From Pseudomonadota bacterium (GTDB taxonomy: Bacteria; Pseudomonadota; Alphaproteobacteria; Acetobacterales; Acetobacteraceae): 34,758 nt of DNA. Below the pieces are notes generated by a model that was not told the DNA's origin, did no database searches, and saw only the letters and a program-made list of their open reading frames with translations. The position numbers and the translations under genes were made by a program. Shown piece by piece: positions 1-7,684 of the stretch (positions are counted from its first letter, which is position 1; each line of letters starts with the position of its first letter). The stretch spans positions 1 to 34,758 of the forward strand of contig JAFEFW010000651.1 of NCBI GenBank assembly GCA_018240405.1, read 5' to 3'.

Positions 1-2
1 AA

Positions 3-1535
3 GCGGTTCTGGAACAGGCTGGCCTGAGAAACGTCCGGGTCGTGCCGGAATCGCGCGCCGCCTTCCTGCATGCCCGGGAGTCCCGGGAATTGTCGGAAAG
101 CCAGCTTCTCGGCCGGATTCTGCTGATCGACATCGGCTCGTCCACGACAGACTTCACCTTCAGTCAGAACCTGAACGCACGGCCTGTCGACTATGGCCAC
201 ACCGAGATTGGCGACGTCGGCGGCGGGCTGCTTGACCAGGCCATCCTGGACCATGCCATGGCGAGCCAGGCCAACCAGGAGGCGATCCACGCCTTCCTGG
301 AGCGTAACCCGGGCAAGCGCGCCGAACTCGACCTGAAGTGCCGCGACGCCAAGCATGAATATTTCAACGAAAAGCAGGGCACCGGCCGGGAAGTATGGCA
401 CGCCGTCCGCCTGGAGCGCGGGCTGCAACTGGAGATCGCCCTTGACGATGCGGCGATGGACCGGATCAAGACGGCGCCGCTGGCCGAACTGGGTGGCCGG
501 TCCTTCATCGCGGCGTTCCTCGACCGGCTGGCGCACGTCAAGGACCAGATCGGCCCGCCGCCTGACTCCATCATCATCACGGGCGGCGCCGCTCGGATGC
601 AGTTCATTGTTGAGCTGATCAACGCGACCTTCCCCGGCGTGCAGACCATCCGCGGCACGGAGCCGGAACTCGCGGTGGCGAAGGGCCTCGCCTGGTTCGG
701 GCGTTCACAGCTTCGCTCCCAGGCGTTCCAGGCGGAGGTCGAGGCGCTCATCGCCGGTCCGCAGATCGACACCGTCGTCCGCCAGGCAATGGAGACCTTG
801 TTTGCGCGGCTGGCGCAGGATTTGGGCGCGGCACTGATCAACACCGTCCTGCGGGACGACATCCTGGCCTGGCGTAACGGCAGCATTGCGACGCTGCAGG
901 ACATGGAAGTGCAGGCCAGGCAGCACATCGAAGAATTCCTGCAGGGTGACACGGCCAGAGCCCTGGTGTCCGGCGCCACGCAGGCCTGGTTTGAAGAGAT
1001 CAGGCCACAGGTTCAAAGCCTGACCGACCCGATCTGCCTGAAATACCGATTACCGACATCAATCCTGGAGATCGTGCCGGATACGCATTTCAGCACCAAG
1101 GCGCCCCGTACACGCGACCTGTCTGGCGTGGTGGCCGATGACCTCGATCAGGTGGGCACCGTGATCAACGCCGTCGTGGCAACAGTCTCGGGCATGGTAC
1201 TGGGCGGTGCCGGCGTCGCGCTGCTGCACCTGCCGGTTCTGGGACATGTGCTGACCGGCCTTGGGGTTTTCGTGGGCCTGATGATCGGCAAGGAAGCGAT
1301 GCGGGAACAGGTGAAGAGCTGGACGATTCCGGTCGTCCTGCGCCGCCTGGTGACCGAGGGCACGATCGACGCAAAGCTGCGGGAGTCGTTGCCGGACCTC
1401 GTCAGCGGGCTGCGTGAGAGCCTTGAGAGCCTGGAGCGGGAGGCCCCGCCCGGACGGCATCTGGCCGACCGTATCACGGCGCAGATCGGCCAGGGCCTGC
1501 GGCAACGCGGCGACGACGCAATACTGCAGTTTTAG
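3..1535 (+). CDS. Hsp70/actin-fold ATPase with C-terminal hydrophobic hairpin (5' partial)
   Basis: The reading frame is open through the left window edge, with sensible coding before the GTG at 42, so the true start lies outside. Two signatures of the Hsp70/actin ATPase fold are visible. A phosphate-2 type motif (LLIDIGSSTTDFTF, about 29 residues after the GTG) and an adenosine-type motif (IIITGGAARM, about residue 175) are followed by a segment ending in AKGLAWFG. Unlike DnaK there is no obvious substrate-binding beta domain. The C-terminal half is helical and holds a glycine-rich hydrophobic stretch of about 45 residues (around 375-420 from the GTG), which could form one or two membrane segments. 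The protein may therefore be a membrane-anchored chaperone-like or cytoskeletal ATPase. The assignment to the Hsp70-like superfamily is good. The cellular role is unknown, and the missing 5' part and upstream neighbours would be needed to go further. Confidence 0.8.
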   Translation, partial: AVLEQAGLRNVRVVPESRAAFLHARESRELSESQLLGRILLIDIGSSTTDFTFSQNLNARPVDYGHTEIGDVGGGLLDQAILDHAMASQANQEAIHAFLERNPGKRAELDLKCRDAKHEYFNEKQGTGREVWHAVRLERGLQLEIALDDAAMDRIKTAPLAELGGRSFIAAFLDRLAHVKDQIGPPPDSIIITGGAARMQFIVELINATFPGVQTIRGTEPELAVAKGLAWFGRSQLRSQAFQAEVEALIAGPQIDTVVRQAMETLFARLAQDLGAALINTVLRDDILAWRNGSIATLQDMEVQARQHIEEFLQGDTARALVSGATQAWFEEIRPQVQSLTDPICLKYRLPTSILEIVPDTHFSTKAPRTRDLSGVVADDLDQVGTVINAVVATVSGMVLGGAGVALLHLPVLGHVLTGLGVFVGLMIGKEAMREQVKSWTIPVVLRRLVTEGTIDAKLRESLPDLVSGLRESLESLEREAPPGRHLADRITAQIGQGLRQRGDDAILQF

Positions 1536-1547
1536 AGCATTTCCCTT

Positions 1548-1587
1548 CTGACCGGATCGGCGCCCTGCTGATCGGATCGGCACCCTG
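1548..1587. repeat. Imperfect tandem duplication, 2 x 20 bp
   Basis: Two adjacent 20-bp units, 1548-1567 and 1568-1587, differ at two positions and contain the core GGATCGG. They lie just after the stop of the ATPase gene and directly before the PIN-domain remnant. They may mark the junction where the remnant's 5' part was lost. Confidence 0.7.
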
Positions 1588-1854
1588 CGCTGCGATGGCC
1601 ACGACCGCATTGATGCCGGGTTCCGCCGTGCCGCGGTAGCCGATCTGGCTCTGCTCGACGTTGCCACCGATCCGCAGACTGACGCACGCGCCTGGGCTGA
1701 CACACTCCAGCTCGCCGATCTGTACGGGCTTACGGCCCGTGACGCAGCGTACCTGGCGCTTGCCCGCCGGCGGAACCTGCCGCTGGCAATACTGGACCAG
1801 GCGCTCCGCGCCGCTGCACAGGCCGCCGGCACCGGAACGTTGGGCGGCCCATGA
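1588..1854 (+). pseudogene. VapC-like PIN-domain remnant (C-terminal part only)
   Basis: Frame 1 is open from 1552 to the TGA at 1852-1854 but has no usable ATG, GTG or TTG start before the last few codons. From about 1630 the translation reads like the C-terminal third of a PIN-domain toxin. It has a helix rich in Leu/Ala, then LYGLTARDAAYLALA, the RRRNLPLAILDQ turn and a closing Ala-rich helix. In VapC proteins this region holds the later acidic metal ligands (the D of YDAAYL and the D of LATLD), and both are present here. The N-terminal half with the first catalytic Asp and any antitoxin gene are absent. I therefore read this as a decayed fragment of a VapBC toxin-antitoxin module, not a working gene. 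The family match is from motif memory. Confidence 0.6.
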
Positions 1855-1882
1855 AAACGGACCGCCCTTCGCCGCCCGCCGT

Positions 1883-3007
1883 CTACCTTACGCCCGCCGC
1901 CGCCATCTCGGCTTCCGACACGCCCCAGGCCGACAGCGCCTCGGCCGCGCTGACCGCACCCGGTGGCGTTGGCGTCGCCAGCTTGGTCGTGCCAAAGCGC
2001 GGCGCCGGCGCCGGCTGGCGCACCCCGCCGACGTCGACAAACGCCCCGCGCGCCGTGTTGTGCGGATGCGCATGCGCCTCCTGCATCGACAGCACCGGCG
2101 CGAAGCAGGCATCGGTGCCTTCCAGCAGCCGGCACCAGTCGTCGCGCGTGCGGGTCTTGAACACCGCCTGCAGCTTGTCCTTCCACGCCTGCCAGCCGGC
2201 CTTGTCGCGCTGCGCCGGCATCGGCGACGGATCGATCTCCAGCAGCCGCATCAGTTCGGCGTGGAATTTCTCCTCGATGCAGGCGATCGAGATGTATTCG
2301 CCATCGGCGCATTCATAAACTTCATAGTAATAAGCGCCGGAATCCAACTGGTTGGTGCCGCGCGGTCCGTCGATCCGCCCGCCCGCCGCCATGGCGTAGA
2401 TCGGCGTCATCAGCGACAGCGCACCATCGACCATCGCCGCGTCCACCACCTGGCCAGGGCCGCCGGAGCGCGCGTGGATGATCGCCGCCAGCAGGCCGGT
2501 GACGACAAACATCGCGCCGCCGCCGTAATCGCCGACCAGGTTCAGCGGCGGCGTCGGCTTCTGCCCTTCCCGGCCGATCGCATGCAGCGCGCCGCTCAAG
2601 GCAATGTAGTTCATGTCGTGGCCGGCGGCATGTGCGAGCGGCCCCTCCTGCCCCCAGCCGGTCATGCGGCCATAGGCCAGCTTCGGATTGCGCTTCAGGC
2701 AGATATCCGGGCCGAGGCCCAGACGCTCCATGACGCCGGGACGGAAGCCCTCGATCAGTGCGTCACTGCCCTCGATCAGCTTCAGCACGAACTCGATGGC
2801 CTTCGGCTGCTTCAAATCCAGCCCGATCGTTGCCCGGCTCCGGCGGGTGAAGTCATAGGCCGGCGGCACCGGCAGACCGAGCCCGGCATCTGCCACGCGA
2901 TCCAGGCGCAGCACCGTCGCGCCCATGTCGGCCAGCAGCATCGACGCCAGCGGCCCCGGCCCGATGCCGGCAAATTCCAAGACTTTTACGCCTGCCAAAG
3001 GTCCCAT
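1883..3007 (-). CDS. CaiB/BaiF family CoA-transferase (class III), alpha-methylacyl-CoA racemase-like
   Basis: About 374 aa, full length for single-domain class III CoA-transferases and alpha-methylacyl-CoA racemases. The N-terminus has the family opening (GPLAGVKVLEFAGIGPGPLA), followed by MLLADMGATVLRLDR, which binds CoA. The middle has the FRPGVMERLGLGP and YGRMTGWGQ(E)GPLA stretches typical of the racemase branch, and GHDMNYIALSGAL matches that branch closely. I chose the ATG at 3007. The ATG at 3028 would place the strong AGGGAGGA ribosome site inside the gene, whereas that site is well spaced for 3007. It lies downstream of lpxI-gloA on the same strand, but a strong hairpin (3067-3094) separates them. 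It probably acts on a branched acyl-CoA, by racemisation or CoA transfer. The substrate cannot be told from the sequence. Confidence 0.9.
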   Translation of the reverse strand: MGPLAGVKVLEFAGIGPGPLASMLLADMGATVLRLDRVADAGLGLPVPPAYDFTRRSRATIGLDLKQPKAIEFVLKLIEGSDALIEGFRPGVMERLGLGPDICLKRNPKLAYGRMTGWGQEGPLAHAAGHDMNYIALSGALHAIGREGQKPTPPLNLVGDYGGGAMFVVTGLLAAIIHARSGGPGQVVDAAMVDGALSLMTPIYAMAAGGRIDGPRGTNQLDSGAYYYEVYECADGEYISIACIEEKFHAELMRLLEIDPSPMPAQRDKAGWQAWKDKLQAVFKTRTRDDWCRLLEGTDACFAPVLSMQEAHAHPHNTARGAFVDVGGVRQPAPAPRFGTTKLATPTPPGAVSAAEALSAWGVSEAEMAAAGVR

Positions 3008-3066
3008 TGATAATTCCTCCCTTCCCATGGCGCCGTCCGGGACGAAGGCGGACGGGCCTCTGCGCG

Positions 3067-3094
3067 GGCGGAGCCGGCCGCAACCGGCTCCGCC
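3067..3094 (-). terminator. Hairpin terminator after gloA
   Basis: A perfect 11-bp stem (3067-3077 with 3084-3094, GGCGGAGCCGG) with a 6-nt loop begins 7 nt after the gloA stop. There is no T-run, but the stem is very stable. It should end most lpxI-gloA transcripts before the CoA-transferase gene. Confidence 0.65.
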
Positions 3095-3100
3095 AATCGA

Positions 3101-3487
3101 CTAACCCCGCTGGATCAACTCGATCTTGTAGCCATCCGGATCCTCGACAAAGGCGATGACCGTGGTGCCGAACTTCACCGGCCCCGGCTCACGCGTCACC
3201 TTGGCGCCCATGCCACGCAGCTTCTCGGTCATCGCCGCGACATCCGGCACGCCGATCGCCAGATGACCGAAGGCGCTGCCGAGGTCGTACTTGTCCGTGC
3301 CATAGTTGTAGGTCAGCTCCAGGACGGTGTTGTCCGCCTCATCGCCGTAGCCGACGAAGGACAGCGTATACTTGCCGTCCGGCACGTCGCGCCGGCGCAG
3401 TTCCGTCATGCCGAAGCCCTTGGTGTAGAAATCGACGCTGCGCTGCAGGTCGCCGACGCGCAGCATGGTGTGCAAAAACCGGCTCAT
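3101..3487 (-). CDS. gloA: Lactoylglutathione lyase (glyoxalase I)
   Basis: 128 aa, the usual length of bacterial glyoxalase I. The enzyme converts the hemithioacetal of methylglyoxal and glutathione to S-lactoylglutathione in the cytoplasm. It has two beta-alpha-beta-beta-beta modules of the VOC fold. The four expected metal ligands are visible: His6 (FLHTMLR), Glu57 (VLELTYN), His75 (FGHLAIGV) and Glu123 (YKIELIQ). The family signature [18 protein letters not shown] is near the start and [11 protein letters not shown] near the end. The ATG overlaps the stop of lpxI by 4 nt (ATGA), so the two are very probably translationally coupled. A hairpin follows the stop. Confidence 0.95.
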   Translation of the reverse strand: MSRFLHTMLRVGDLQRSVDFYTKGFGMTELRRRDVPDGKYTLSFVGYGDEADNTVLELTYNYGTDKYDLGSAFGHLAIGVPDVAAMTEKLRGMGAKVTREPGPVKFGTTVIAFVEDPDGYKIELIQRG

Positions 3488-4410
3488 GGAGCTGTCCCCT
3501 CACTGAAAGTCATACAAACGTCGGCTCTGGTTTCGAAGCCGTCAGGCTCGAAGCCATAGAGAAACAGGCCCGCCGCGTCGGCTTCGGCCACCAGCGCCTC
3601 GCGTCGTGCCAGAATGGTGGAGCCTGCCTCGAACGCAAGCCCCCTCAGCCCTGCGCGCGCCGCGTTGCGCACTGTCCGCGGCCCGACCGTCGGCAGATCG
3701 GCCCGCCGCTCCTGCCCCGGCTTGGCGAGTTTCACCAGCACGCCGCCGGGTCCATCGCGGCGCAGCGCGTTACAGCGCTCCAGCATTGCGTCGGTGCCTT
3801 CGATCGCCTCAACCGCCAGCACCAGACCCTGCTGCACCACGCAGCCTTGTCCGACATCGGCGCGGCCCAGCAGACGCGCGACGGCGACGCCGCGGATGAT
3901 GTCGGCAAGCGCCTGCGCATCGGGGCTGACCGCGCCCAGCACGCCGGCTGGCGCCAGCAGGTCGCGCAGCACTTCATGCGCGCCAATGACGGCGAACCCT
4001 TCCTCCTCCAGCAGGCGGATCACCGCCGCCAGCAAACCATCGTCACCTTTGAATGCAGCCATCCCCAGGCGTGCCAGCAGGCGTGCGCCCTCGGCATCGG
4101 GGCGCAGGTGCAGCAGCGACGGCCGGCGGACCGGCCCGATCATCACCAGGTCGCGGCATCCATGCTGCCGCAGGGCCGCCAGGATGCGGCCGGCGGCGCC
4201 CATGCGCAGCATGCGATGCGGAAAGGGCGCGAGCACGGACGGATCGGCAAACCCTTCTAATCCGATCAGGAAGACCGGGCGGCCGGCATCCTGGGCGGCG
4301 GCCGCGACCTGCGCGGGGAGAACGCCACCACCGGCGATAATCCCGAGTGCTGGGCTGGGAGATTTTGCGGGCATCGTCTCAGTTCGTGGCATTTCTGCCC
4401 GGATTTCCAT
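3484..4410 (-). CDS. lpxI: UDP-2,3-diacylglucosamine pyrophosphatase LpxI (DUF1009)
   Basis: 308 aa from the first ATG, slightly longer than typical LpxI. LpxI is the alphaproteobacterial replacement for LpxH and hydrolyses UDP-2,3-diacylglucosamine to lipid X and UMP in lipid A synthesis. Visible signatures are the N-terminal [27 protein letters not shown] followed by [32 protein letters not shown], and a C-terminal block with [34 protein letters not shown] and a conserved Phe-Leu-Tyr-Gly end. The start is uncertain: ATGs at 4410, 4392 and 4374 are all possible, and none has a well-spaced ribosome site. In many alphaproteobacteria lpxI lies in the lpxD-fabZ-lpxA-lpxB cluster. Here it stands with gloA instead. 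It is divergent from a small ORF. Confidence 0.93.
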   Translation of the reverse strand: MEIRAEMPRTETMPAKSPSPALGIIAGGGVLPAQVAAAAQDAGRPVFLIGLEGFADPSVLAPFPHRMLRMGAAGRILAALRQHGCRDLVMIGPVRRPSLLHLRPDAEGARLLARLGMAAFKGDDGLLAAVIRLLEEEGFAVIGAHEVLRDLLAPAGVLGAVSPDAQALADIIRGVAVARLLGRADVGQGCVVQQGLVLAVEAIEGTDAMLERCNALRRDGPGGVLVKLAKPGQERRADLPTVGPRTVRNAARAGLRGLAFEAGSTILARREALVAEADAAGLFLYGFEPDGFETRADVCMTFSEGTAP

Positions 4411-4524
4411 TACAAATTAGATACAACGGAGACTCTCCTTGCCAGCCCCTGCGCAAGCTCTGCATAGACGGAAATTGCCGGCCGCACGATCCCGTCCCGC
4501 GGCATCAACAGAGATGACCCTGCC

Positions 4525-4731
4525 ATGTTCGACGACGATGTGCCCGAGCAGATCCGCCATGCCACGGCGGCGAGTATGCTGCAGTGCCTGACCATCCTGG
4601 CGGAAGAGGCGAACAACCTGAACCTGCCGCGGACCGTCGTGGCGCTGCGCAAGGCGATCCGGGCCTGCCATTCGGAGCAGTCACGGCCCACGCCCTCCAT
4701 GCGCGCCCGGCGCCACGTCGTACTGCACTGA
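4525..4731 (+). CDS. Small hypothetical protein (68 aa)
   Basis: A short ORF between lpxI (divergent) and gltA. The first 50 residues form a plausible helical protein: an acidic N-terminus, then amphipathic helices around MLQCLTILAEEANNLNL and TVVALRKAIRACHSE. The last 18 residues are basic and look disordered. The ribosome site is weak. The composition is more protein-like than the arginine-rich shadow frames around it, which is the main reason for keeping it. I do not recognise a family. It could also be a chance ORF in a 530-bp gap. Confidence 0.45.
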   Translation: MFDDDVPEQIRHATAASMLQCLTILAEEANNLNLPRTVVALRKAIRACHSEQSRPTPSMRARRHVVLH

Positions 4732-4853
4732 ACGGCCGCACTGCCCGGGGCCGGCGATAGCGGCACCGACCGTTCCGCAACAATCATCCCGGCTGAGCGG
4801 GCGAAGCCGCGTCAAAATTCCCCGCCTGCGTCTCATTGCTGCGCGTGCGAAGG

Positions 4854-4882
4854 TTGCGTCCCGTCGCGGGCCGCCATAGTTT
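4854..4882 (+). promoter_or_regulatory. Possible sigma-70 type promoter for gltA
   Basis: TTGCGT (4854-4859) and TAGTTT (4877-4882) are separated by 17 bp. A start about 50 nt before the chosen gltA ATG would follow. The elements are weak matches, so this is only a candidate. Confidence 0.3.
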
Positions 4883-4938
4883 CGCCACAGCCGCCGGGTC
4901 TGCCGGTGGACAAGCTGTATCTTGACAAGGACACGCGC

Positions 4939-6240
4939 ATGAGCGGCAAACGCACCGTCACGGTCACCCTCGACGGGTCGAACAAGTCAACCACGCTGCC
5001 GCTGCTGTCGGGCACGCTTGGGCCGGATGTTTTTGACATTCGCAAAATGTACAATGACATCGGCGTCTTCACCTTCGACCCAGGCTACGGCATCACCGCC
5101 TCCTGCGATAGCAAGATCACCTTTATCGACGGTGATGAAGGCGTTCTGCTGTACCGCGGCTACCCGATCGAGCAACTGGCGGAAAAATCTACCTTCCTTG
5201 AGGTCTGTTACCTGCTGCTGAACGGCGACCTGCCGAGCCCGCAGGAGTTCAGAAATTTCGAAGCAGGCGTAATGCGGCATAACATGCTGCACGAGCAGAT
5301 CCGGCAGTTCTACAATGGCTTCCGCCGCGACGCCCATCCGATGGCGGTGATGTGCGGCGTGATCGGCGCACTGTCGGCGTTTTACCATGATTCGCTGGAT
5401 GTCAATGACCCGGAGAGCCGGCGCATCAGCGCGTTCCGCCTGATCGCCAAGGTCCCGACAATCGCTGCCTGGGCGTATAAGTACAATATCGGCCAGCCGT
5501 TCATGTATCCGAAGAACGGCTACTCCTATGCCGAGAACTTCCTGTACATGTTCCATGCGGTGCCGCCCGAAGACTACAAGATGAACCCGGTGCTGGCCCG
5601 CGCCATGGACCTGATCATGATCCTGCACGCGGATCACGAGCAGAATGCCTCGACCTCCACGGTGCGTCTGGCCGGCTCCACCGGCGCCAATCCGTTTGCC
5701 TGCATCGCCGCCGGCGTTGCCAGCCTTTGGGGCCCCGCCCATGGCGGCGCGAATGAGGCGGTCCTGAAGATGCTGACCGAGATTGGTCACGTGAAAAACA
5801 TCCCCGCCTTCCTGGAGGATGTGAAGGACCGCAATAACCACGCCAAGCTGATGGGCTTCGGTCACCGCGTGTACAAGAACTACGACCCGCGCGCGAAGAT
5901 CATCCAGAAAGCCTGCCACGACGTGCTGGCCGAGCTCGGCATCAAGGACGACCCGCTGCTCGACCTGGCGATGGAGCTGGAAAAGATCGCGCTGAACGAC
6001 AAGTACTTCGTCGACCGTAAGCTGTACCCGAACGTCGACTTCTACTCCGGCATCATCCTCAAGGCGATGGGCTTCCCGACGAGCATGTTCACCGCGCTGT
6101 TCGCGGTCTCCCGCACCGTCGGCTGGGTGAGCCAGTGGAAGGAGATGATGGAGGATCCAGGCCAGCGTATTGGCCGCCCGCGGCAGATCTACACGGGCGC
6201 GCCGCAGCGCGACTACGTGCCGATCGCCCAGAGGGCCTGA
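4939..6240 (+). CDS. gltA: Citrate synthase (type II)
   Basis: 433 aa. The enzyme condenses oxaloacetate and acetyl-CoA to citrate as the entry step of the TCA cycle, in the cytoplasm. The length and the N-terminal beta-strand domain (about residues 1-45) fit the hexameric type II enzymes of Gram-negative bacteria, which are often NADH-inhibited. Catalytic residues expected for the family are visible: His268 in [12 protein letters not shown], His309 in MGFGHRVYK and Asp367 in NVDFYSG. The oxaloacetate-site His233 lies in [11 protein letters not shown] chose the ATG at 4939 over an in-frame GTG at 4906 because AAGGA lies 7 nt before it and homologues begin close to this point. A strong terminator follows at 6318-6347. 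Confidence 0.97.
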   Translation: MSGKRTVTVTLDGSNKSTTLPLLSGTLGPDVFDIRKMYNDIGVFTFDPGYGITASCDSKITFIDGDEGVLLYRGYPIEQLAEKSTFLEVCYLLLNGDLPSPQEFRNFEAGVMRHNMLHEQIRQFYNGFRRDAHPMAVMCGVIGALSAFYHDSLDVNDPESRRISAFRLIAKVPTIAAWAYKYNIGQPFMYPKNGYSYAENFLYMFHAVPPEDYKMNPVLARAMDLIMILHADHEQNASTSTVRLAGSTGANPFACIAAGVASLWGPAHGGANEAVLKMLTEIGHVKNIPAFLEDVKDRNNHAKLMGFGHRVYKNYDPRAKIIQKACHDVLAELGIKDDPLLDLAMELEKIALNDKYFVDRKLYPNVDFYSGIILKAMGFPTSMFTALFAVSRTVGWVSQWKEMMEDPGQRIGRPRQIYTGAPQRDYVPIAQRA

Positions 6241-6317
6241 CCCGGTTCGGCTGGTCCCACCAGCCCGCGGCCGCACCAGCGGTTGCGACGGAGCAGGACA
6301 AGCGGGATTGTCCATGG

Positions 6318-6350
6318 AACGGCTGGTCCGGCGACGGACCAGCCGTTCTG
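6318..6350 (+). terminator. Strong hairpin terminator after gltA
   Basis: A perfect 12-bp stem (6318-6329 with 6336-6347, AACGGCTGGTCC) with a 6-nt loop lies about 80 nt after the gltA stop. A short T-containing tail follows. Confidence 0.75.
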
Positions 6351-6480
6351 CGTTTCGGCGCACGCCCGGATCCCAGATCCACCACCAGAGGTTGTTATGA
6401 ACATGGCCTCTGGCCACAGCAGTTCCTCTGAATGTGACGCTTTCTACGGCTTAGATGTGACATCGTATTGATATCGCGGC

Positions 6481-6506
6481 CTGAATTTCACTGTGTGAAA
6501 TTTCAG
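6481..6506. promoter_or_regulatory. Perfect palindrome AATTTCAC-TGT-GTGAAATT, operator candidate
   Basis: Half-sites at 6484-6491 and 6495-6502 are exact inverted repeats around a 3-nt centre. Allowing one extra A, the symmetry extends to CTGAA...TTCAG (6481-6506). It lies in an AT-richer segment upstream of the ORFs at 6587 and 6807. The core TTTCAC...GTGAAA recurs at 29313-29330. It resembles a dimeric repressor site more than a terminator because no T-run follows. Confidence 0.5.
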
Positions 6507-6586
6507 TTGAAATGAGGGCCGGTGTCGGGCCGCTCCGCGTTGCTCACGTCGCGACTAAGCCGTGCGAGGTATGATGTTGACGGCTT

Positions 6587-6829
6587 GTGGTGCAATTGCC
6601 CAGGTGGGCTGCACCGTCGGACGTGGTCGCAGAATGGCAACCGGCTGGGAGTGAATTCCGCCCGGTTATGGAATTGATACAGGGATTTTTTCGAAGACTG
6701 TATGCGGCTGGCGATGTATGGCGGGCATTGGAATTTGAGCAGGCGGAAAAATTTGTTAATGCACGTTTAGGTTGTGTTTACATGCTGCCCATTTGGATAA
6801 GAAATTATGCAACCCCGCACTGCACTTGA
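6587..6829 (+). CDS. Doubtful small ORF (80 aa), possibly a gene remnant
   Basis: The ORF starts with tandem GTG codons, and an internal ATG lies at 6668. It overlaps the start of the next ORF by 23 nt. Its base composition is clearly more AT-rich than the neighbouring genes, with runs such as the T6 around 6685 and TTAATG near 6758. The part from 6668 reads as a plausible amphipathic helix (ELIQGFFRRLYAAGDVW). No family is recognised. It may be a remnant of transferred DNA or a leader region for the 209-aa gene. Confidence 0.25.
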   Translation: MVQLPRWAAPSDVVAEWQPAGSEFRPVMELIQGFFRRLYAAGDVWRALEFEQAEKFVNARLGCVYMLPIWIRNYATPHCT

Positions 6830-7436
6830 TACCCTGGTTAAACGGCGGCTGAAGGAATGGGGTCAGCGCCCGCCCGGTGTGAAACCGGCCCGGCGTAAGG
6901 AAGCCTGGCTTCGCGGCCGCCCCTCAGACGATGAGTCCCGCATCTGCAATCCGTACCTGAAGATTCCCGGAAGCACCCGGCTGCGCACCCTGCCGGATGG
7001 GCTCTGGCTCAACTTCGGCGGGACATTCGCCGAACCGTTCGTCGACATCCTCGCCGTTGAGGCGTGCTCGACGATCCAGAACCTGCTCGACAAGCGCTCC
7101 CGGTTCGCGCCCAGCACGCATTCCCTGCTATGCGTATGCCCGATCGAGTGGCTGCGGGCGCCGGTAGCGGCGGACGACCCGACGCCGCGCTGGAAGACGA
7201 CAGGCGTGATCCTGCACGAACCGTTCCTCGACGTGGCGATCCCAGTGCGCGAAATGCGCGTGCTGTATGGTCTCAAGAGTGATCATTACCGTGGTTTCGC
7301 CCGCCACCAGTTGCCCCATGCTCATGAGTTCTTCGTTCCCATGGAAGCACTGACCAAGGAAAACAGCGGCGACGACCCGGCGCTGCGTGAACTGATCAGC
7401 CGAACCTCGGTGGCGTCGAACTTCCTGTCACCGTAG
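6807..7436 (+). CDS. Hypothetical protein (209 aa)
   Basis: A soluble protein of 209 aa with normal coding character and no signal peptide or membrane segment. The N-terminal 60 residues are basic (LVKRRLKEWGQ, ARRKEAWLRGRPS). The rest is a mixed alpha/beta domain with aromatic and hydrophobic strands such as LPDGLWLNFGGTFAEPFVDILAVEAC, HSLLCVCPIEWLRA, VILHEPFLDVAIPVREMRVLYGL and HAHEFFVPMEALTKE. The conserved-looking acidic and His residues might suggest an enzyme, but I cannot match a known motif. It follows an AT-rich segment with a palindrome, so it may be acquired DNA. The ATG at 6807 is preceded by a purine-rich GGATAAG. Confidence 0.65.
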   Translation: MQPRTALDTLVKRRLKEWGQRPPGVKPARRKEAWLRGRPSDDESRICNPYLKIPGSTRLRTLPDGLWLNFGGTFAEPFVDILAVEACSTIQNLLDKRSRFAPSTHSLLCVCPIEWLRAPVAADDPTPRWKTTGVILHEPFLDVAIPVREMRVLYGLKSDHYRGFARHQLPHAHEFFVPMEALTKENSGDDPALRELISRTSVASNFLSP

Positions 7437-7599
7437 TGCAACCGGTCCGGCGCCTTGGTGCTCCCGGATCGGCCCGGCGATCCGCACACACGCGGGGTTG
7501 GCTTATTCAGCCAGCCTCCCGGGTGCTGACAGTCGCCCTCTCGACGCAGGAAGACTTGGACCAGGAGGGGTCATCCGCTTCCGCTGCCGGAAGGCAGCG

Positions 7600-7617
7600 C
7601 ACCACCACCACCACCAC
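7600..7617 (+). repeat. (CAC)6 trinucleotide run
   Basis: Six perfect CAC units lie in the 248-bp gap between the 209-aa gene and the repeat protein. No gene is supported in this gap. Confidence 0.8.
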
Positions 7618-7684
7618 GCCTCCTTGGCGCGGACCGTTAACCCGACGCTAAGAGATCTGGTTTAGTCACTGCCGCCAGCGACGG

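Noticed and set aside
1059-2312. 417-aa minus-strand ORF across the ATPase 3' end and the CoA-transferase
   Set aside because: It crosses two good genes in other frames and has an Ala/Arg-rich translation without domain.
4987-6417. 476-aa minus-strand ORF antisense to gltA
   Set aside because: It is the mirror of a highly biased, strongly recognised citrate synthase gene and its translation is His/Arg/Val-rich with no domain.
7600-7617. Six CAC codons that could look like a His6 tag
   Set aside because: There is no vector sequence or tagged gene around it. A short trinucleotide run in GC-rich intergenic DNA explains it.
7436-7651. 71-aa ORF after the 209-aa gene
   Set aside because: Low-complexity translation including a Thr run from the CAC repeat, with no ribosome site.
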